64,000 nucleotides of DNA from Martelella lutilitoris (GCF_005924265.1 NZ_VCLB01000002.1:124001-188000), one strand, 5' to 3'. Shown: positions 1 through 8,959, counted from the stretch's first letter. Notes: generated by a model from the letters alone, not told the origin. Program-made: numbers and translations.

Positions 1-40
1 TGAGGAAATCACTATCTCGCTCGGCTGAGCTGCCGCATAT

Positions 41-77
41 GTCTGGCCGGGCTGGCCTGGTCGACGCCAGGCCAGAC
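41..77. repeat. Inverted repeat in the leading non-coding stretch (1-343)
   Basis: CTGGCCTGG at 52-60 pairs perfectly with CCAGGCCAG at 67-75 around a 6-base loop, and GTCTGGCC at 41-48 can alternatively pair with GGCCAGAC at 70-77. No T-run follows on either strand, so a terminator role is only possible. The rest of 1-343 holds no ORF that I recognise; it lies downstream of the minus-strand operon ending at 344 and presumably contains its 3' untranslated region. Confidence 0.45.
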
Positions 78-343
78 GCTCCATCAACCTTTGCGCCATG
101 AGCGTGAAGGTTGACAGGGTATAAGTCGCAGATAAGACCGCTCGGCGAAATCAGGCGGCGCGCCACTGCGGCGTACGCTTCCTTGACCAGAACGGCGAAT
201 GGCCGTCCGTTGTTTCGGCTGCATGATCCTTTGGCCAGGTCGCGGCCGGGCGGTCACGGGCCCCGATGGTCGGCTTTCTTTCCGTTCCGCCCCGGGCTAT
301 CGAAAAAAAACGGATTCCACTTCTCGTCCGCCGCGCGAGGATG

Positions 344-1066
344 TCACAGCACAAGCGGCGATTCATCGTCGGCGATCAGGGCGCGAAGCAGACCCCTTCG
401 GGTGTTGTCCGTGTGCTGGATGATCGCCTCGCGGGTCGCATCGCCGTCGCGGGCGCGAAGGCCGGCGACGATGCGGGCGTGGTCGGCGGAGGTTTCCGGG
501 TTTACGTCGCGGATGGTTGCACCCATGTGGAAGAGCCGGGTGGATTCCTCGAGATAGGAATCGATCAGCGTCGCAAGACGCGGCACGCGCGCGCCGGCGG
601 CAATCGCGGCATGAAAATCATTGTTGGCCTTGATGAAGGCCGCGATGGTCGGTTCTTCGTCCGGCACGTATTGTGCGACCGATAGCGCCTCGATCCTGTC
701 GAGTTCCTCGTCGGTCAGGCGGGCGGCCGCCAACTCTCCGGCCACGCCTTCAAGCGCCTTGCGCACCGTGAATACGTCGTTGACGCTCTTCACCGTGACG
801 GCGGTCACTCGATAGCCGCGCCGGGGAAAGGCTTCCACCAGCCCTTCGAGCGTTAGGCGCGCCAACGCCTCGCGCACCGGCGTCTTGCTCATCGCGAGCC
901 TTTCGGCCAGTTCCTGTTCACCGATTTCCGCTCCCGGTTGCAACCGGCAGGTAATGATCTCGGCGCGCAGCAGGTCATAGGCCTGCGCCGTCAGCGATTT
1001 CGACTTATCCTGCTGTGTGCCGTTCTTGCGAACGCCCGCCTTCGTTTCGCTCTTGCCGCGCGCCAT
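344..1066 (-). CDS. GntR-family (FadR subfamily) transcriptional regulator
   Basis: This 240-residue DNA-binding regulator has an N-terminal winged helix (about residues 20-90) with the typical GntR pattern KTPVREALARL in the recognition helix, followed by an all-helical FCD-type effector domain with histidines suited to metal or ligand binding (FHAAIAAGA, SADHARIVAGL). It is the last gene of the minus-strand hydantoinase/ABC operon, 12 bases after the aminotransferase, so it probably controls that operon in response to a carboxylate or amino-acid effector. The start is taken at ATG 1066, which has a GGGGGTGG ribosome site a few bases upstream; a GTG at 1072 is the alternative. The family call is firm; the effector is unknown. 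Confidence 0.9.
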   Translation of the reverse strand: MARGKSETKAGVRKNGTQQDKSKSLTAQAYDLLRAEIITCRLQPGAEIGEQELAERLAMSKTPVREALARLTLEGLVEAFPRRGYRVTAVTVKSVNDVFTVRKALEGVAGELAAARLTDEELDRIEALSVAQYVPDEEPTIAAFIKANNDFHAAIAAGARVPRLATLIDSYLEESTRLFHMGATIRDVNPETSADHARIVAGLRARDGDATREAIIQHTDNTRRGLLRALIADDESPLVL

Positions 1067-1078
1067 TGCCACCCCCGG

Positions 1079-2224
1079 TTACCTCTGTTCCAGCGCCTTT
1101 GCCATACGCGCGAGCGCTTCGGCAAGGGTCTCTTTTGCACATGCGAAATTCAGGCGGACCCAGTTTTCAAGCCCCGGGCCGAAATCCGACCCGCCGCTGA
1201 GACCGACGCGGGCATGCGTGAGTAGCCAGTCCGCCGCCGGCGCATCAAGTGCATAAGCGGAAAGATCGACCCATGCGAGAAAGCTCGCTTCGGCCGGCAG
1301 AACCTTGGCCTTTGGCAGGGTGGCGGCAACAAAGGATTGCAGCATATCGCGATTTTCCGCAATCGTCGCCCGAACCCCATCGCGCCATTCGGCGCCATCG
1401 CGATAGGCCGCCTCCATGGCGGCAAGCCCGAGGATGTTGACGCTGTCGACCAGCCCCTTCTTCGCGCCCATGAAAGCGGCCCGAAGCTTTTCATCGGCGA
1501 TCACGGCAAAGGCCGCCTTAAGCCCGGCGATGTTCCAGGTCTTGCTCGCAGCCATCAGGGTGATCGTGCGTGCCTCGATCGCCTTCGACAGCGATGCGAC
1601 CGGAACATGCGCGCGGCCATCGAGCGTCAGGCCGCAATGGATCTCGTCCGACACCAGCACCATGTCGTGGCGGATGCAGAGTTCGGCCCTGAGCGCCAGT
1701 TCGTCGCGCGTATAAACGCGCCCGGTCGGGTTCTGCGGATTGCAGAGCAGCATCAGTCTCGAGCGCGCGGCGGCCTCTTCGAGGGCTTTCTCATTCGAGA
1801 CCCACCGGCCATCGCCGGACGGGCTTTGCCAGACGGCGGCGGTCGTCAATCCCCAGGTGTCCGGTGCGGTCCTGAGCGGCTTGTAGACAGGATATTCCTG
1901 CATCACCGTGTCGCCGGGCGCGGTGAAGGCGTTGAGCGCCATGTTGAAGCCCGGCTCCACGCCCGGCAGGAACACCAGCCATTCGGGCGCGACATGCCAG
2001 CCATATTCGGCCGCAAGCGCCGCAACCAGCGTCTCGCGTAGGCTGTCGGTCGCAGCGCCGTAGCCGAGCACCGGATGGGCGAGGCGCCTTTCGATGGCGG
2101 CGATGATTTCCGGTGCAACGGCGAAATCCATGTCGGCGACCGGCAGCGGAATGACGTCGGGCCCGAAGGCCCGCCACTTGTTGGCATCGCTGCCGCGCCG
2201 GTCGACGGAGACGATCTGTGTCAT
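1079..2224 (-). CDS. MalY/PatB-type PLP-dependent aminotransferase or C-S lyase
   Basis: A 381-residue fold-type I PLP enzyme of aminotransferase class I/II. Visible landmarks are PVADMDF near the N terminus (typical of MalY/PatB), NPQNPTG at 162-168, SDEIHCGL at 192-199 and the PLP-binding lysine K228 in AASKTW. MalY/PatB members act as cystathionine beta-lyases or as aminotransferases, so the reaction cannot be fixed here. The ATG at 2224 overlaps the stop of the upstream SDR gene as TGATG, indicating translational coupling. The reading frame stays open far upstream through the SDR gene, but that extension is antisense-like noise and was excluded. In context it may process the amino acid released from the imported compound. 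Confidence 0.88.
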   Translation of the reverse strand: MTQIVSVDRRGSDANKWRAFGPDVIPLPVADMDFAVAPEIIAAIERRLAHPVLGYGAATDSLRETLVAALAAEYGWHVAPEWLVFLPGVEPGFNMALNAFTAPGDTVMQEYPVYKPLRTAPDTWGLTTAAVWQSPSGDGRWVSNEKALEEAAARSRLMLLCNPQNPTGRVYTRDELALRAELCIRHDMVLVSDEIHCGLTLDGRAHVPVASLSKAIEARTITLMAASKTWNIAGLKAAFAVIADEKLRAAFMGAKKGLVDSVNILGLAAMEAAYRDGAEWRDGVRATIAENRDMLQSFVAATLPKAKVLPAEASFLAWVDLSAYALDAPAADWLLTHARVGLSGGSDFGPGLENWVRLNFACAKETLAEALARMAKALEQR

Positions 2225-2994
2225 CACAGGCTCCGGATCATGCCGCCATCGGCGCGGATCATCGAACCGGTGATGAAGCTGGCCTGCGCGGACGCGAGGA
2301 AGGCGACGATCGCGGCAAACTCCTCCGGCCGGCCGTAACGGCCCGCGGGGATGGTCTTGCGGGAGGCCTCGCGCACGGCTTCCACGCTCTCGCCGGTTTT
2401 GGCGGCCTTGCCGGCGTCGAGTTCGGCCACGCGGTCGGTCGCGATCCGGCCGGGCAGCACCATGTTGACGGTGATGCCCTTGTCGGCGACTTCGCCCGCA
2501 AGCGTCTTCGACCAGCCGGCCATGGCGCCGCGCACGCCGTTCGACAGCGCCAGATTGGGGATCGGTGCCTCGATGCCAGACGAACCGATGGTGATGACGC
2601 GGCCCCAGCCCTTGTCGCTCATGCTGGAAAGCGCCGCATCGGTCAGTTCGAAGACGGGCGTAGCCATGGCGGCAAAGGCCGCCTGCCATGCGGCGGCGGA
2701 CTGACCGCGCGCAGGTCCGGCTTTGGGGCCACCGCAATTGTTGACGAGAATATCGACCGGCTCGCTGGCAAGACGGTCCTTCATTGCCGCAACCGATTGC
2801 GTGTCTTCGAGATCAAGCGTGACGGCCGTGATCCGCGCGGCAATCTCGGGAGAAAGCCCATCGGGCAGCGCGCCCGAGCGCGAGGCAGCGATCACGGTTG
2901 CGCCTTCTTCCGCGAGAAGGGCTGCACAGGCGGCGCCAAGACCGCGGCTTGCGCCGATCACCAGCGCGTGTTTTCCGGAAAGCTTGAAATCCAT
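2224..2994 (-). CDS. SDR-family oxidoreductase lacking the canonical Tyr-Lys pair
   Basis: A 256-residue Rossmann protein of the short-chain dehydrogenase/reductase superfamily. The cofactor loop GASRGLG (14-20), NNCGG (85-89, for NNAG) and the ITIGSSG strand (135-140) are clear. Where the catalytic YxxxK is expected, the sequence reads SNGVRG (151-156), so both tyrosine and lysine are missing. An atypical SDR subgroup (FabG-like, often annotated 3-oxoacyl-ACP reductase) with this feature and the following PGRI element is known. Its reaction is therefore uncertain. It sits between the DapA-family gene and the PLP enzyme, overlapping both by TGATG, in one operon. Confidence 0.88.
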   Translation of the reverse strand: MDFKLSGKHALVIGASRGLGAACAALLAEEGATVIAASRSGALPDGLSPEIAARITAVTLDLEDTQSVAAMKDRLASEPVDILVNNCGGPKAGPARGQSAAAWQAAFAAMATPVFELTDAALSSMSDKGWGRVITIGSSGIEAPIPNLALSNGVRGAMAGWSKTLAGEVADKGITVNMVLPGRIATDRVAELDAGKAAKTGESVEAVREASRKTIPAGRYGRPEEFAAIVAFLASAQASFITGSMIRADGGMIRSL

Positions 2995-3920
2995 CAGCCG
3001 ATCTCCTTCAGTCTTTTTGTCTGTCTTTCGATGAGGCGTTCAACCTCGGCAATCGCGGCCGGCGCCAGTCCGGCGCCGGGCTTGCGCAGGGCCGCGGAGG
3101 CAATCGCGCCGCGCTTGACGAGCGCATATTTGCGCACGGCGAGGCCGAGACCCGGCTGCTGCTCGTAGCGCACCAGCGGCAGATAGGCGTCGAAAATATC
3201 CTGAGCCCGGTCCATGTCGCCGGCGTCCGCAAGTGCCACGACATCCGCCATCATTTCCGGATAGCCGAAGCCGGTCATCGCGCCATCGGCGCCGCGCGCC
3301 ATCTCTTCCGGCAGGAACACGCCGCCATTGCCGCAGAGGATCGAAATCCGGCGGCGGCCCTTGCTTTCGGCATCGCGCAGCGCCGAGATCTTGGCGAGGC
3401 CCGGCCAATCCTCATGCTTCAGCATGACGATCTGGTCGTTTTCCTCGATGATTCGGCCCATCAGCGGCACGGAGATCTGCACGCCCGTCGACAGCGGGAA
3501 ATCCTGCAGCACGACCGGCACGCCATCGCCTGCGGCAGCGCAGGCCTGGCTGTAATAGGTTGTGATCTGCTCGTCGGTCCGGAGGCTTCCGGGCGGGGCG
3601 ATCATCACACCCGCGGCACCCCTATCCATTACCGCCTTCGAAAGCTCGGAAATCGCGGCAAGGCCCGGGGCCGAGACGCCGGCGACCACCGGCGTCTTGC
3701 CGGCGCGGCTGATGACGCGCGCGACGATTTCGCGCGCTTCCGCCTGCGTCAGCTTCGGCGCCTCGCCCATCATGCCGAGTACGGTAATGCCGGTCGCGCC
3801 CTTTTCGAGATAGAAGTCGGTGACGCGGTCGAGACTGTCGAAATCGACATCGCCGTTGTCGTGAAACGGGGTGACCGAGATCACGTAGACGCCCTTGGCG
3901 TCGTTGGTCAGAAGGCTCAT
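2994..3920 (-). CDS. DapA-family (class I aldolase/dehydratase) protein, catalytic Tyr absent
   Basis: A 308-residue TIM-barrel protein of the DHDPS/N-acetylneuraminate lyase family. The Schiff-base lysine is visible as K168 in VMLKHED, and the substrate loop GTTGE appears as GMMGE (49-53). The usual catalytic tyrosine motif YNxP is replaced by LQDFP (138-142), so tyrosine-assisted proton transfer is lost or taken over by another residue. The start at ATG 3920 is preceded by a GAGGA element; an in-frame start further upstream overlaps the hydantoinase gene and was rejected. It lies 11 bases after the hydantoinase and overlaps the SDR start. The likely substrate is a 2-oxo acid derived from the imported compound. 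Confidence 0.85.
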   Translation of the reverse strand: MSLLTNDAKGVYVISVTPFHDNGDVDFDSLDRVTDFYLEKGATGITVLGMMGEAPKLTQAEAREIVARVISRAGKTPVVAGVSAPGLAAISELSKAVMDRGAAGVMIAPPGSLRTDEQITTYYSQACAAAGDGVPVVLQDFPLSTGVQISVPLMGRIIEENDQIVMLKHEDWPGLAKISALRDAESKGRRRISILCGNGGVFLPEEMARGADGAMTGFGYPEMMADVVALADAGDMDRAQDIFDAYLPLVRYEQQPGLGLAVRKYALVKRGAIASAALRKPGAGLAPAAIAEVERLIERQTKRLKEIG

Positions 3921-3931
3921 ATCCGAGATCC

Positions 3932-5299
3932 TCAGTTGCCGAACCAGCAATCGGCGCCGCGGGCGACATAGCGCCCCGAGCCCTGCCGGCCGGTGATGGT
4001 GGTGCCATCAAAGCCGCATGCACCACGCAGATAGGTGGCCGCGACCTTGACCGTGAAGGTATCGCCATGGAAGGGCGACCAGTTCAGACCGTCATGGGCC
4101 TTTGCCTCATCCCAGATGAAGGCGCCCTGTTCCAGAATGGCGAAATCCGCATCCATGCCGACGCGGATCGCGCCCTTGCGGTCCGAGATGCCGAAGAAGG
4201 CGGCCGGACGCTCCGAGAGCTGCTCGGCGGCGAGCATGGCGGCATCGAGCCCGCGCGCTTCCGCGGCCGTGAAGAAGGCGGGAAGCAGGGTTTCGAGCCC
4301 CGGCACGCCGGCGCCGGCATCGAAGATCGAGGCCGTCAGCTTGCCGTCGATGGGCCAGCTCGAATGGTCCGACGAGGTGAAGGCCACAAGCCCGTCAACG
4401 ATCGCATCCCAGAGATTGTCGACCTCGCCGGGGCGGATCGGCGGATTGACCTTCATGCGCGGGCCGAGCCTCATCCCATCGCGGGCGGCATCGAACCAGA
4501 GATAGTGCATGCAGGTTTCCCCCGTGGCGCGCACGCCGAGATCGGCGAAGGCGCCGACCTGCGAGAAGCCTTCGCCGCTCGACAGATGCACCGGATGGGC
4601 ATGCGCCCCGGTTGCCTGGGCGAGTGCCAGGAACTGGGCGGTCGCCGAAAGCTCGGCGGCCACGGGCCGGGCGGTGGAATGGGCGTTGATGCCGTTTTCG
4701 CCGGCCGCCCGGGCGCGCGCCATGCGGGCGAGCACAATCTCCTGATCCTCGTTGTGGAGGCCGAGCGGCAGGTTGGTGGGCGCAAGCTTTTCCATGATGT
4801 CGAGCATCAACGCGGCATTGATCCTCGGAAACCGCGTCGGCGAACTCTCGAACGAGGAGATCTTGAAGGCGACAACGCCGCCCGCGATCAGCGCGTCGAT
4901 ATGGTTCGTGCCGGTCTCGGCGGTGACCGTTCCATAAAGCGCGATATCGGCGTGGCTGTACGCGGCGATCGCTTCGACCTTGGCCGCAAGCCGTTCGGGC
5001 CGGTCGAGCGGGAGCGGATTGTCGAACGGCATGTCGACCAGCGTGGTGACGCCGCCGGCAATCGCCGAGCGGGTGGTGTCGCCGATGCCCTCAAGCCCCT
5101 TGGCGCTGGTGGCGTGGGTCTGGCCGTCGATCACGCCAGGCATGATCAGGCGCTCGCCGTAATCGACGGTTTCAGCCGCCTCCGGTGGGGTGGTCGTGCT
5201 GTCGCCGATCGCCGCGATCTTGCCGTCACGCACGGCGATCCAGCCGCCTTCGATGGCGGCAAGCGGGGTGACGACGGTTCCGCGCAGTATGAGGTCCAT
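3932..5299 (-). CDS. Hydantoinase/allantoinase-like cyclic amidohydrolase
   Basis: A 455-residue member of the dihydropyrimidinase/hydantoinase branch of the amidohydrolase superfamily, which opens cyclic amide rings using one or two metal ions. Seen are the N-terminal beta-sandwich strands (LILRG, VRDGKIAAIG), the first metal motif as DGQTH (58-62), the probable carboxylated lysine K146 in AFKISSF, HNED near residue 182, HLSSGEG near 240 and the TSSDHSSW aspartate region. The canonical DxHxH motif has Gln60 in place of the first histidine. The hydantoin racemase gene ends only 2 bases upstream, which supports a hydantoin-type substrate. Allantoin or dihydropyrimidine are alternatives. Confidence 0.85.
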   Translation of the reverse strand: MDLILRGTVVTPLAAIEGGWIAVRDGKIAAIGDSTTTPPEAAETVDYGERLIMPGVIDGQTHATSAKGLEGIGDTTRSAIAGGVTTLVDMPFDNPLPLDRPERLAAKVEAIAAYSHADIALYGTVTAETGTNHIDALIAGGVVAFKISSFESSPTRFPRINAALMLDIMEKLAPTNLPLGLHNEDQEIVLARMARARAAGENGINAHSTARPVAAELSATAQFLALAQATGAHAHPVHLSSGEGFSQVGAFADLGVRATGETCMHYLWFDAARDGMRLGPRMKVNPPIRPGEVDNLWDAIVDGLVAFTSSDHSSWPIDGKLTASIFDAGAGVPGLETLLPAFFTAAEARGLDAAMLAAEQLSERPAAFFGISDRKGAIRVGMDADFAILEQGAFIWDEAKAHDGLNWSPFHGDTFTVKVAATYLRGACGFDGTTITGRQGSGRYVARGADCWFGN

Positions 5300-5301
5300 T
5301 C

Positions 5302-5991
5302 TTAAGCCTTCGCAATATATTCGAGATTGAGAGCGGAGATGGCGGCGGCAATGGCTGCCTGCACCGGATCGATGACCGGCAGGCCGATCGCCTGCTGCAG
5401 GAACGGGCGCTGGTTGCCCATGCCGGCGCAGCCGAGCACGATGACATCGGCGCCATCCCGGCCCGCGAGCGCCTTGCCGGTCTCGATGACCTTGGCCCGC
5501 GACAAGCCCTCGTCGCCCGATTGCTCGACCGTGAGGTCTGCCGAGCGGTCACCGGCGAGCCGGGCAGTGATCCCGAGCCCCGCGATGCGCACCGCATGGC
5601 GCGCGATCGAAGCCGGGCCGAGCGAGACGACGCCGAAGCGCCTGCCGAACTGGAGTGCTGCATAATACCCGGCCTCGGCGATGCCGATTACCGGGATATC
5701 CGTCACGGACGCGCGGGTGTCCTCGACGCCGGGATCGGAAAAGCAGGCGATGACGAGCGCATCGGCATCGCCGGCGAGCGCCCGTTCGCGCACCATCGGG
5801 GCGACGGTCTCGACATCCTGATCGCTTTCGATGCCGAGCGGTGCTTCCGGCAGGCGCTCGAACACGAGCTGGTGGTTCGTTGTCGCGGCAAGGCCGGCAA
5901 CGGAGCGACGGATGGAATTCGTCACCTTTTCGGAACTGTTGGGGTTCAGAACGAGAATACGCGCCATGTTGTTGTTACTCGATAGGCTCAC
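5302..5991 (-). CDS. hyuE: Hydantoin racemase (Asp/Glu racemase superfamily)
   Basis: A 229-residue cofactor-independent racemase. The two catalytic cysteines of the family are present as C83 in IACFSDPG and C188 in VLGCAGMG, and the N terminus shows the family strand ARILVLNPNSS. Hydantoin racemases interconvert the enantiomers of 5-substituted hydantoins so that a stereospecific hydantoinase can consume both; the hydantoinase gene follows after 2 bases. The GTG at 5991 overlaps the upstream ATPase stop as GTGA and has AGAGG upstream, so it is preferred here; the ATG at 5967 (MARILVL) is a reasonable alternative that would shorten the protein by 8 residues. Confidence 0.87.
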   Translation of the reverse strand: MSLSSNNNMARILVLNPNSSEKVTNSIRRSVAGLAATTNHQLVFERLPEAPLGIESDQDVETVAPMVRERALAGDADALVIACFSDPGVEDTRASVTDIPVIGIAEAGYYAALQFGRRFGVVSLGPASIARHAVRIAGLGITARLAGDRSADLTVEQSGDEGLSRAKVIETGKALAGRDGADVIVLGCAGMGNQRPFLQQAIGLPVIDPVQAAIAAAISALNLEYIAKA

Positions 5992-7781
5992 GCGGCCTCT
6001 TGGCGCATGACGAAATGATCGTGGCCGACTGCGTCATAGACACGGCGCGGCGGTATGAAGTCGGCGGGGAAGATCGGGCTTTTCAGCTCCTGAAGCGGAA
6101 TGTCGCGCCGCACCAGCCGGCGGGCGGGATCGGGTTCCGGCACGGCGGAGAGCAGGCGTCTTGTATAGGGGTGGGCGGGATTGGCGAAGATGGCGGCGCG
6201 CGGGCCGATCTCGACGATCTCGCCGAGCAGCATGACGGCGACCCGGTGGCTGATGCGCTCGACCACGGCCATGTCGTGGCTGATGAACAGATAGGAAAGT
6301 CCGAGTTCCTGCTGCAGCCGCATCATCAGGTTCACGACCTGCGCCTTGATGGTGACGTCGAGGGCGGAAACGGACTCGTCCGCGATGATCAGCTTCGGAT
6401 CGAGTCCGAGCGCGCGGGCGATCGCGATGCGCTGGCGCTGCCCCCCGGAAAATTCATGCGGCCAGCGCGTGGCCATGTCCGGCGAGAGCCCGACATGATC
6501 GAGAAGACCCGCGACCCTGGCGCGCGCCTCTGCGGGCGTGGTGAGGCCATGGGCCAGCATTGGTTCAGCGATCGCCTCGCCGATCCGCATGCGCGGATTG
6601 AGGCTGGAGAACGGGTCCTGAAAGATCATCTGCATCGACTGGCGGAGCCGCATCAGCGCCTTGCGCTTCAGCAGCGAGACGTCCTGCCCCTCAAGCATGA
6701 CCGAGCCGGAAACCGGTTCCGTGAGCCGAAGGATCGCGCGCCCGGTGGTCGACTTGCCGCAGCCCGATTCCCCGACAAGTGCCAGCGTTTCGCCCTTGCG
6801 CAGCGCAAACGAGACATTTTCCACGGCGTGGACGCGGGCATGAACCCGGCCGAGAACGCCCTTGCGCAGATCGAAGCGGGCGCAGAGGTTCTTCACCTCA
6901 AGAAGGGCATCGCCGCCGTGATCGACGGTGTCGACCGGATTGGCGAGCACCCCGTCGCGCCCCGGATAGGGGCGGGGCACGGCGCTGTCGCCGAGATCGC
7001 CGAGGCGAGGGGCGGCGGCGAGAAGGTCGCGGGTGTAATCGGTCTTCGGCCGGGCGAAGACATCCTCGGTGGCGCCCGCCTCCAGCATCTTCGAGCGGTA
7101 CATCACCACCGTCTTTTCGGCGATCTCGGCAACCACGCCCATGTCGTGGGTGATGAACATCACCGCCATATGGTCTTCGGCCTGCAATTCCTTGATCAGT
7201 TCAAGGATCTGCGCCTGGATTGTCACGTCGAGCGCGGTGGTCGGCTCGTCGGCGATCAGAAGCTTCGGCGCGCAGGCAAGCGCGGTCGCGATCATCACGC
7301 GCTGAAGCATGCCGCCGGACATTTCATGCGGGTATTCCGAGGCCCGTCTGGCGGCGGCCGGGATGCGCACCCGGTCCATCAGCCGGATCGCCTCCCTCAT
7401 CGCGTCCGCCTTCGGCAGGCCGCGATGGCGCCGCAAAGGCTCGGCAATCTGGGCGCCGACAGACATGACCGGGTTCAGCGAGGTCATCGGCTCCTGAAAG
7501 ATCATCGCCGCCTCATTGCCGCGCACGGCCTGCATTTCTTCCTCGGAAAGCCTCAGCAGATCGCGTCCGCGGAAATGGATTTCGCCCGTCACCCGCGCCT
7601 TGCCCTTCGGCAGCAGGCCCATCACCGAAAGCGCGGTGACGCTCTTGCCGGAGCCCGACTCGCCGACGATCGCGACGGTTTCGCCCGCGTCCACATCAAA
7701 GCTTACGCCGTCAACGACATCGCGCCAGCCTTCGGCGGTCGAAAAGGCTGTGGTCAGATTGCGGACGGCAAGAATGGACAT
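5988..7781 (-). CDS. Dipeptide/oligopeptide-type ABC transporter ATPase, two NBDs fused (DppD-DppF)
   Basis: A 597-residue cytoplasmic ATPase containing two complete ABC domains in one chain. The first has Walker [11 protein letters not shown] and signature MSGGMLQR, with Walker [10 protein letters not shown]. The second has [19 protein letters not shown] and [12 protein letters not shown]. Each is followed by the C-terminal extension of the Opp/Dpp family that lies after the NBD. Most Opp/Dpp systems use two separate genes. It heads the minus-strand operon, while the SBP and permeases that it most plausibly energises are on the plus strand from 8960, beyond the sulfurtransferase. It overlaps the racemase gene by 4 bases. 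Confidence 0.93.
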   Translation of the reverse strand: MSILAVRNLTTAFSTAEGWRDVVDGVSFDVDAGETVAIVGESGSGKSVTALSVMGLLPKGKARVTGEIHFRGRDLLRLSEEEMQAVRGNEAAMIFQEPMTSLNPVMSVGAQIAEPLRRHRGLPKADAMREAIRLMDRVRIPAAARRASEYPHEMSGGMLQRVMIATALACAPKLLIADEPTTALDVTIQAQILELIKELQAEDHMAVMFITHDMGVVAEIAEKTVVMYRSKMLEAGATEDVFARPKTDYTRDLLAAAPRLGDLGDSAVPRPYPGRDGVLANPVDTVDHGGDALLEVKNLCARFDLRKGVLGRVHARVHAVENVSFALRKGETLALVGESGCGKSTTGRAILRLTEPVSGSVMLEGQDVSLLKRKALMRLRQSMQMIFQDPFSSLNPRMRIGEAIAEPMLAHGLTTPAEARARVAGLLDHVGLSPDMATRWPHEFSGGQRQRIAIARALGLDPKLIIADESVSALDVTIKAQVVNLMMRLQQELGLSYLFISHDMAVVERISHRVAVMLLGEIVEIGPRAAIFANPAHPYTRRLLSAVPEPDPARRLVRRDIPLQELKSPIFPADFIPPRRVYDAVGHDHFVMRQEAA

Positions 7782-7870
7782 GACGGTGATTTCCGTGGAG
7801 AGGAAAGCGAAAGACTTTTTTGTTGCATCAATTTACACCGCATTGCAATCATTCTGTCAAATATAAAGTT

Positions 7871-7890
7871 TCTCGTGATATATCAGAAAT
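7871..7890. promoter_or_regulatory. Candidate operator in the divergent promoter region 7782-7910
   Basis: The AT-rich gap between the divergent ATPase and sulfurtransferase genes contains the perfect palindrome TGATATATCA (7876-7885) within CTCGTGATAT (7872-7881). The reverse complement of the latter, ATATCACGAG, recurs at 8893-8902 in front of the SBP gene. The shared element is a candidate binding site for a regulator of both halves of the transport system, such as the GntR protein at 344-1066. This is an inference from sequence similarity only. Confidence 0.4.
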
Positions 7891-7910
7891 ACCAAAGTTG
7901 AGAGGTTTTG

Positions 7911-8777
7911 ATGCTCAGGATCGATGACGAGACGCGCAACCGGTCGCTGGTGACCCCGCAGGCGCTTTTCGGGATGATGGAGGGCTGCGCCGCGCCGCAT
8001 ATTCTGGTGGTGCAGTCCACCAATCCCTATACCGGCGCCGATTCGCGCAATGGCGTCTTCATTCCGGGCGCGGTGGAGAGCGAGGCCTATCGCGACTTTC
8101 AGGGGGCGGCGAGCCCGGAGGCTGGCAACCGGCCGCTTCCTGCGATCACAGCTCTGGAGGCTGCGGCCAGAGGCTGGGGCCTGACCCGCGAGCGCCCCGT
8201 GGTTATTTATGACGCCGACCGGGCGATGACGGCGGCGCGGGCCTGGTGGGTGCTGAGATGGGCGGGACTGCCCGATGTTCGCGTGCTGGACGGCGGCCTG
8301 CCGGCCTGGATTGCTGCCGGCCTTCCGACCACAAGCAGGCCATTTACTCCTGAAAAATCAGATATTTGCCTGACGCCCGGTCATATGCCGCAATTCGATG
8401 CCGATCAGGCTTTGGTGCTCGCGGAAAAGGGCGTTCTGCTCGATGCCCGCATCCGACCGAACTATATTGGCGGGCCCGAAATTGGCGGGGATCCGACGCG
8501 CGGGCACATACCGGGCGCAATCAGCGCGCCGACGCTCGATACGCTAACCGACCCTGGTCCATTCGCCGACAGCGCCACGCTCCGAGAGCTTTTTTTCGGC
8601 CTTGGCGTCGATGGGTTGAAGCCGGTCGGGGTTTATTGCGGAGCCGGCATGTCGGCGGCGCATGAGGTGCTGGCACTTGCCGCGATCGGAGTCGAAGCGG
8701 CGATGTATCCCGGTTCCTGGTCGCAATATGCCAGTCGTGGCGACCGACCGGTGAAGCGTGGCCCGTTTCCGCGGTGA
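7911..8777 (+). CDS. Rhodanese-type sulfurtransferase (two-domain TST/MST)
   Basis: A 288-residue protein with two rhodanese domains. The N-terminal domain (about 10-140) is the inactive one, and the C-terminal domain carries the active-site cysteine C243 in VYCGAGMSA, close to the CGSGVTA loop of 3-mercaptopyruvate sulfurtransferases rather than the CRKGVT loop of thiosulfate enzymes. The domain-linking RGHIPGAI element is present. It moves sulfane sulfur from a donor to a thiophilic acceptor. ATG 7911 is used because GAGG lies 8 bases upstream; a TTG directly before it is less likely. It lies between the divergent halves of the importer, and its role in that pathway is unclear; a sulfur-containing substrate is one possibility. 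Confidence 0.88.
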   Translation: MLRIDDETRNRSLVTPQALFGMMEGCAAPHILVVQSTNPYTGADSRNGVFIPGAVESEAYRDFQGAASPEAGNRPLPAITALEAAARGWGLTRERPVVIYDADRAMTAARAWWVLRWAGLPDVRVLDGGLPAWIAAGLPTTSRPFTPEKSDICLTPGHMPQFDADQALVLAEKGVLLDARIRPNYIGGPEIGGDPTRGHIPGAISAPTLDTLTDPGPFADSATLRELFFGLGVDGLKPVGVYCGAGMSAAHEVLALAAIGVEAAMYPGSWSQYASRGDRPVKRGPFPR

Positions 8778-8876
8778 TCAAGGCGTGTGCAGTGGCCCTG
8801 TGCAGATGCACAAACGATAGTCACCGGGTTCGATTTTCCGTGAAATCGGACACCGAACGGCAAAAGAATCTATTTT

Positions 8877-8902
8877 TGATATTGCAAAAGAAATATCACG
8901 AG
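8877..8902. promoter_or_regulatory. Candidate operator upstream of the SBP gene
   Basis: TGATATT (8877-8883) and AATATCA (8892-8898) form a perfect 7-base inverted repeat, and the right arm continues into ATATCACGAG (8893-8902), the same 10 bases found inverted at 7872-7881. It lies about 60 bases upstream of the SBP start codon, a position fitting a transcriptional operator. The rest of 8778-8959 is AT-rich relative to its surroundings and shows nothing else I can name. Confidence 0.42.
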
Positions 8903-8959
8903 TATTGAAATAATGACGACCGGAAAAATCCGGCACATCGAAAACAAGAGGAGTTCAGT

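Noticed and set aside
111-139. TTGACA at 111-116 as a promoter
   Set aside because: No acceptable -10 element 16 to 18 bases downstream and no gene to drive on the plus strand.
1079-2737. Long 552-residue minus-strand frame across the PLP enzyme and SDR genes
   Set aside because: Its N-terminal part is out of frame with the SDR gene and has no protein-like motifs; the real start is ATG 2224 with a TGATG overlap.
5841-7901. 686-residue plus-strand frame opposite the fused ATPase
   Set aside because: Antisense of a strongly supported ABC ATPase with Walker and signature motifs; GC-rich genes commonly leave the opposite strand open.
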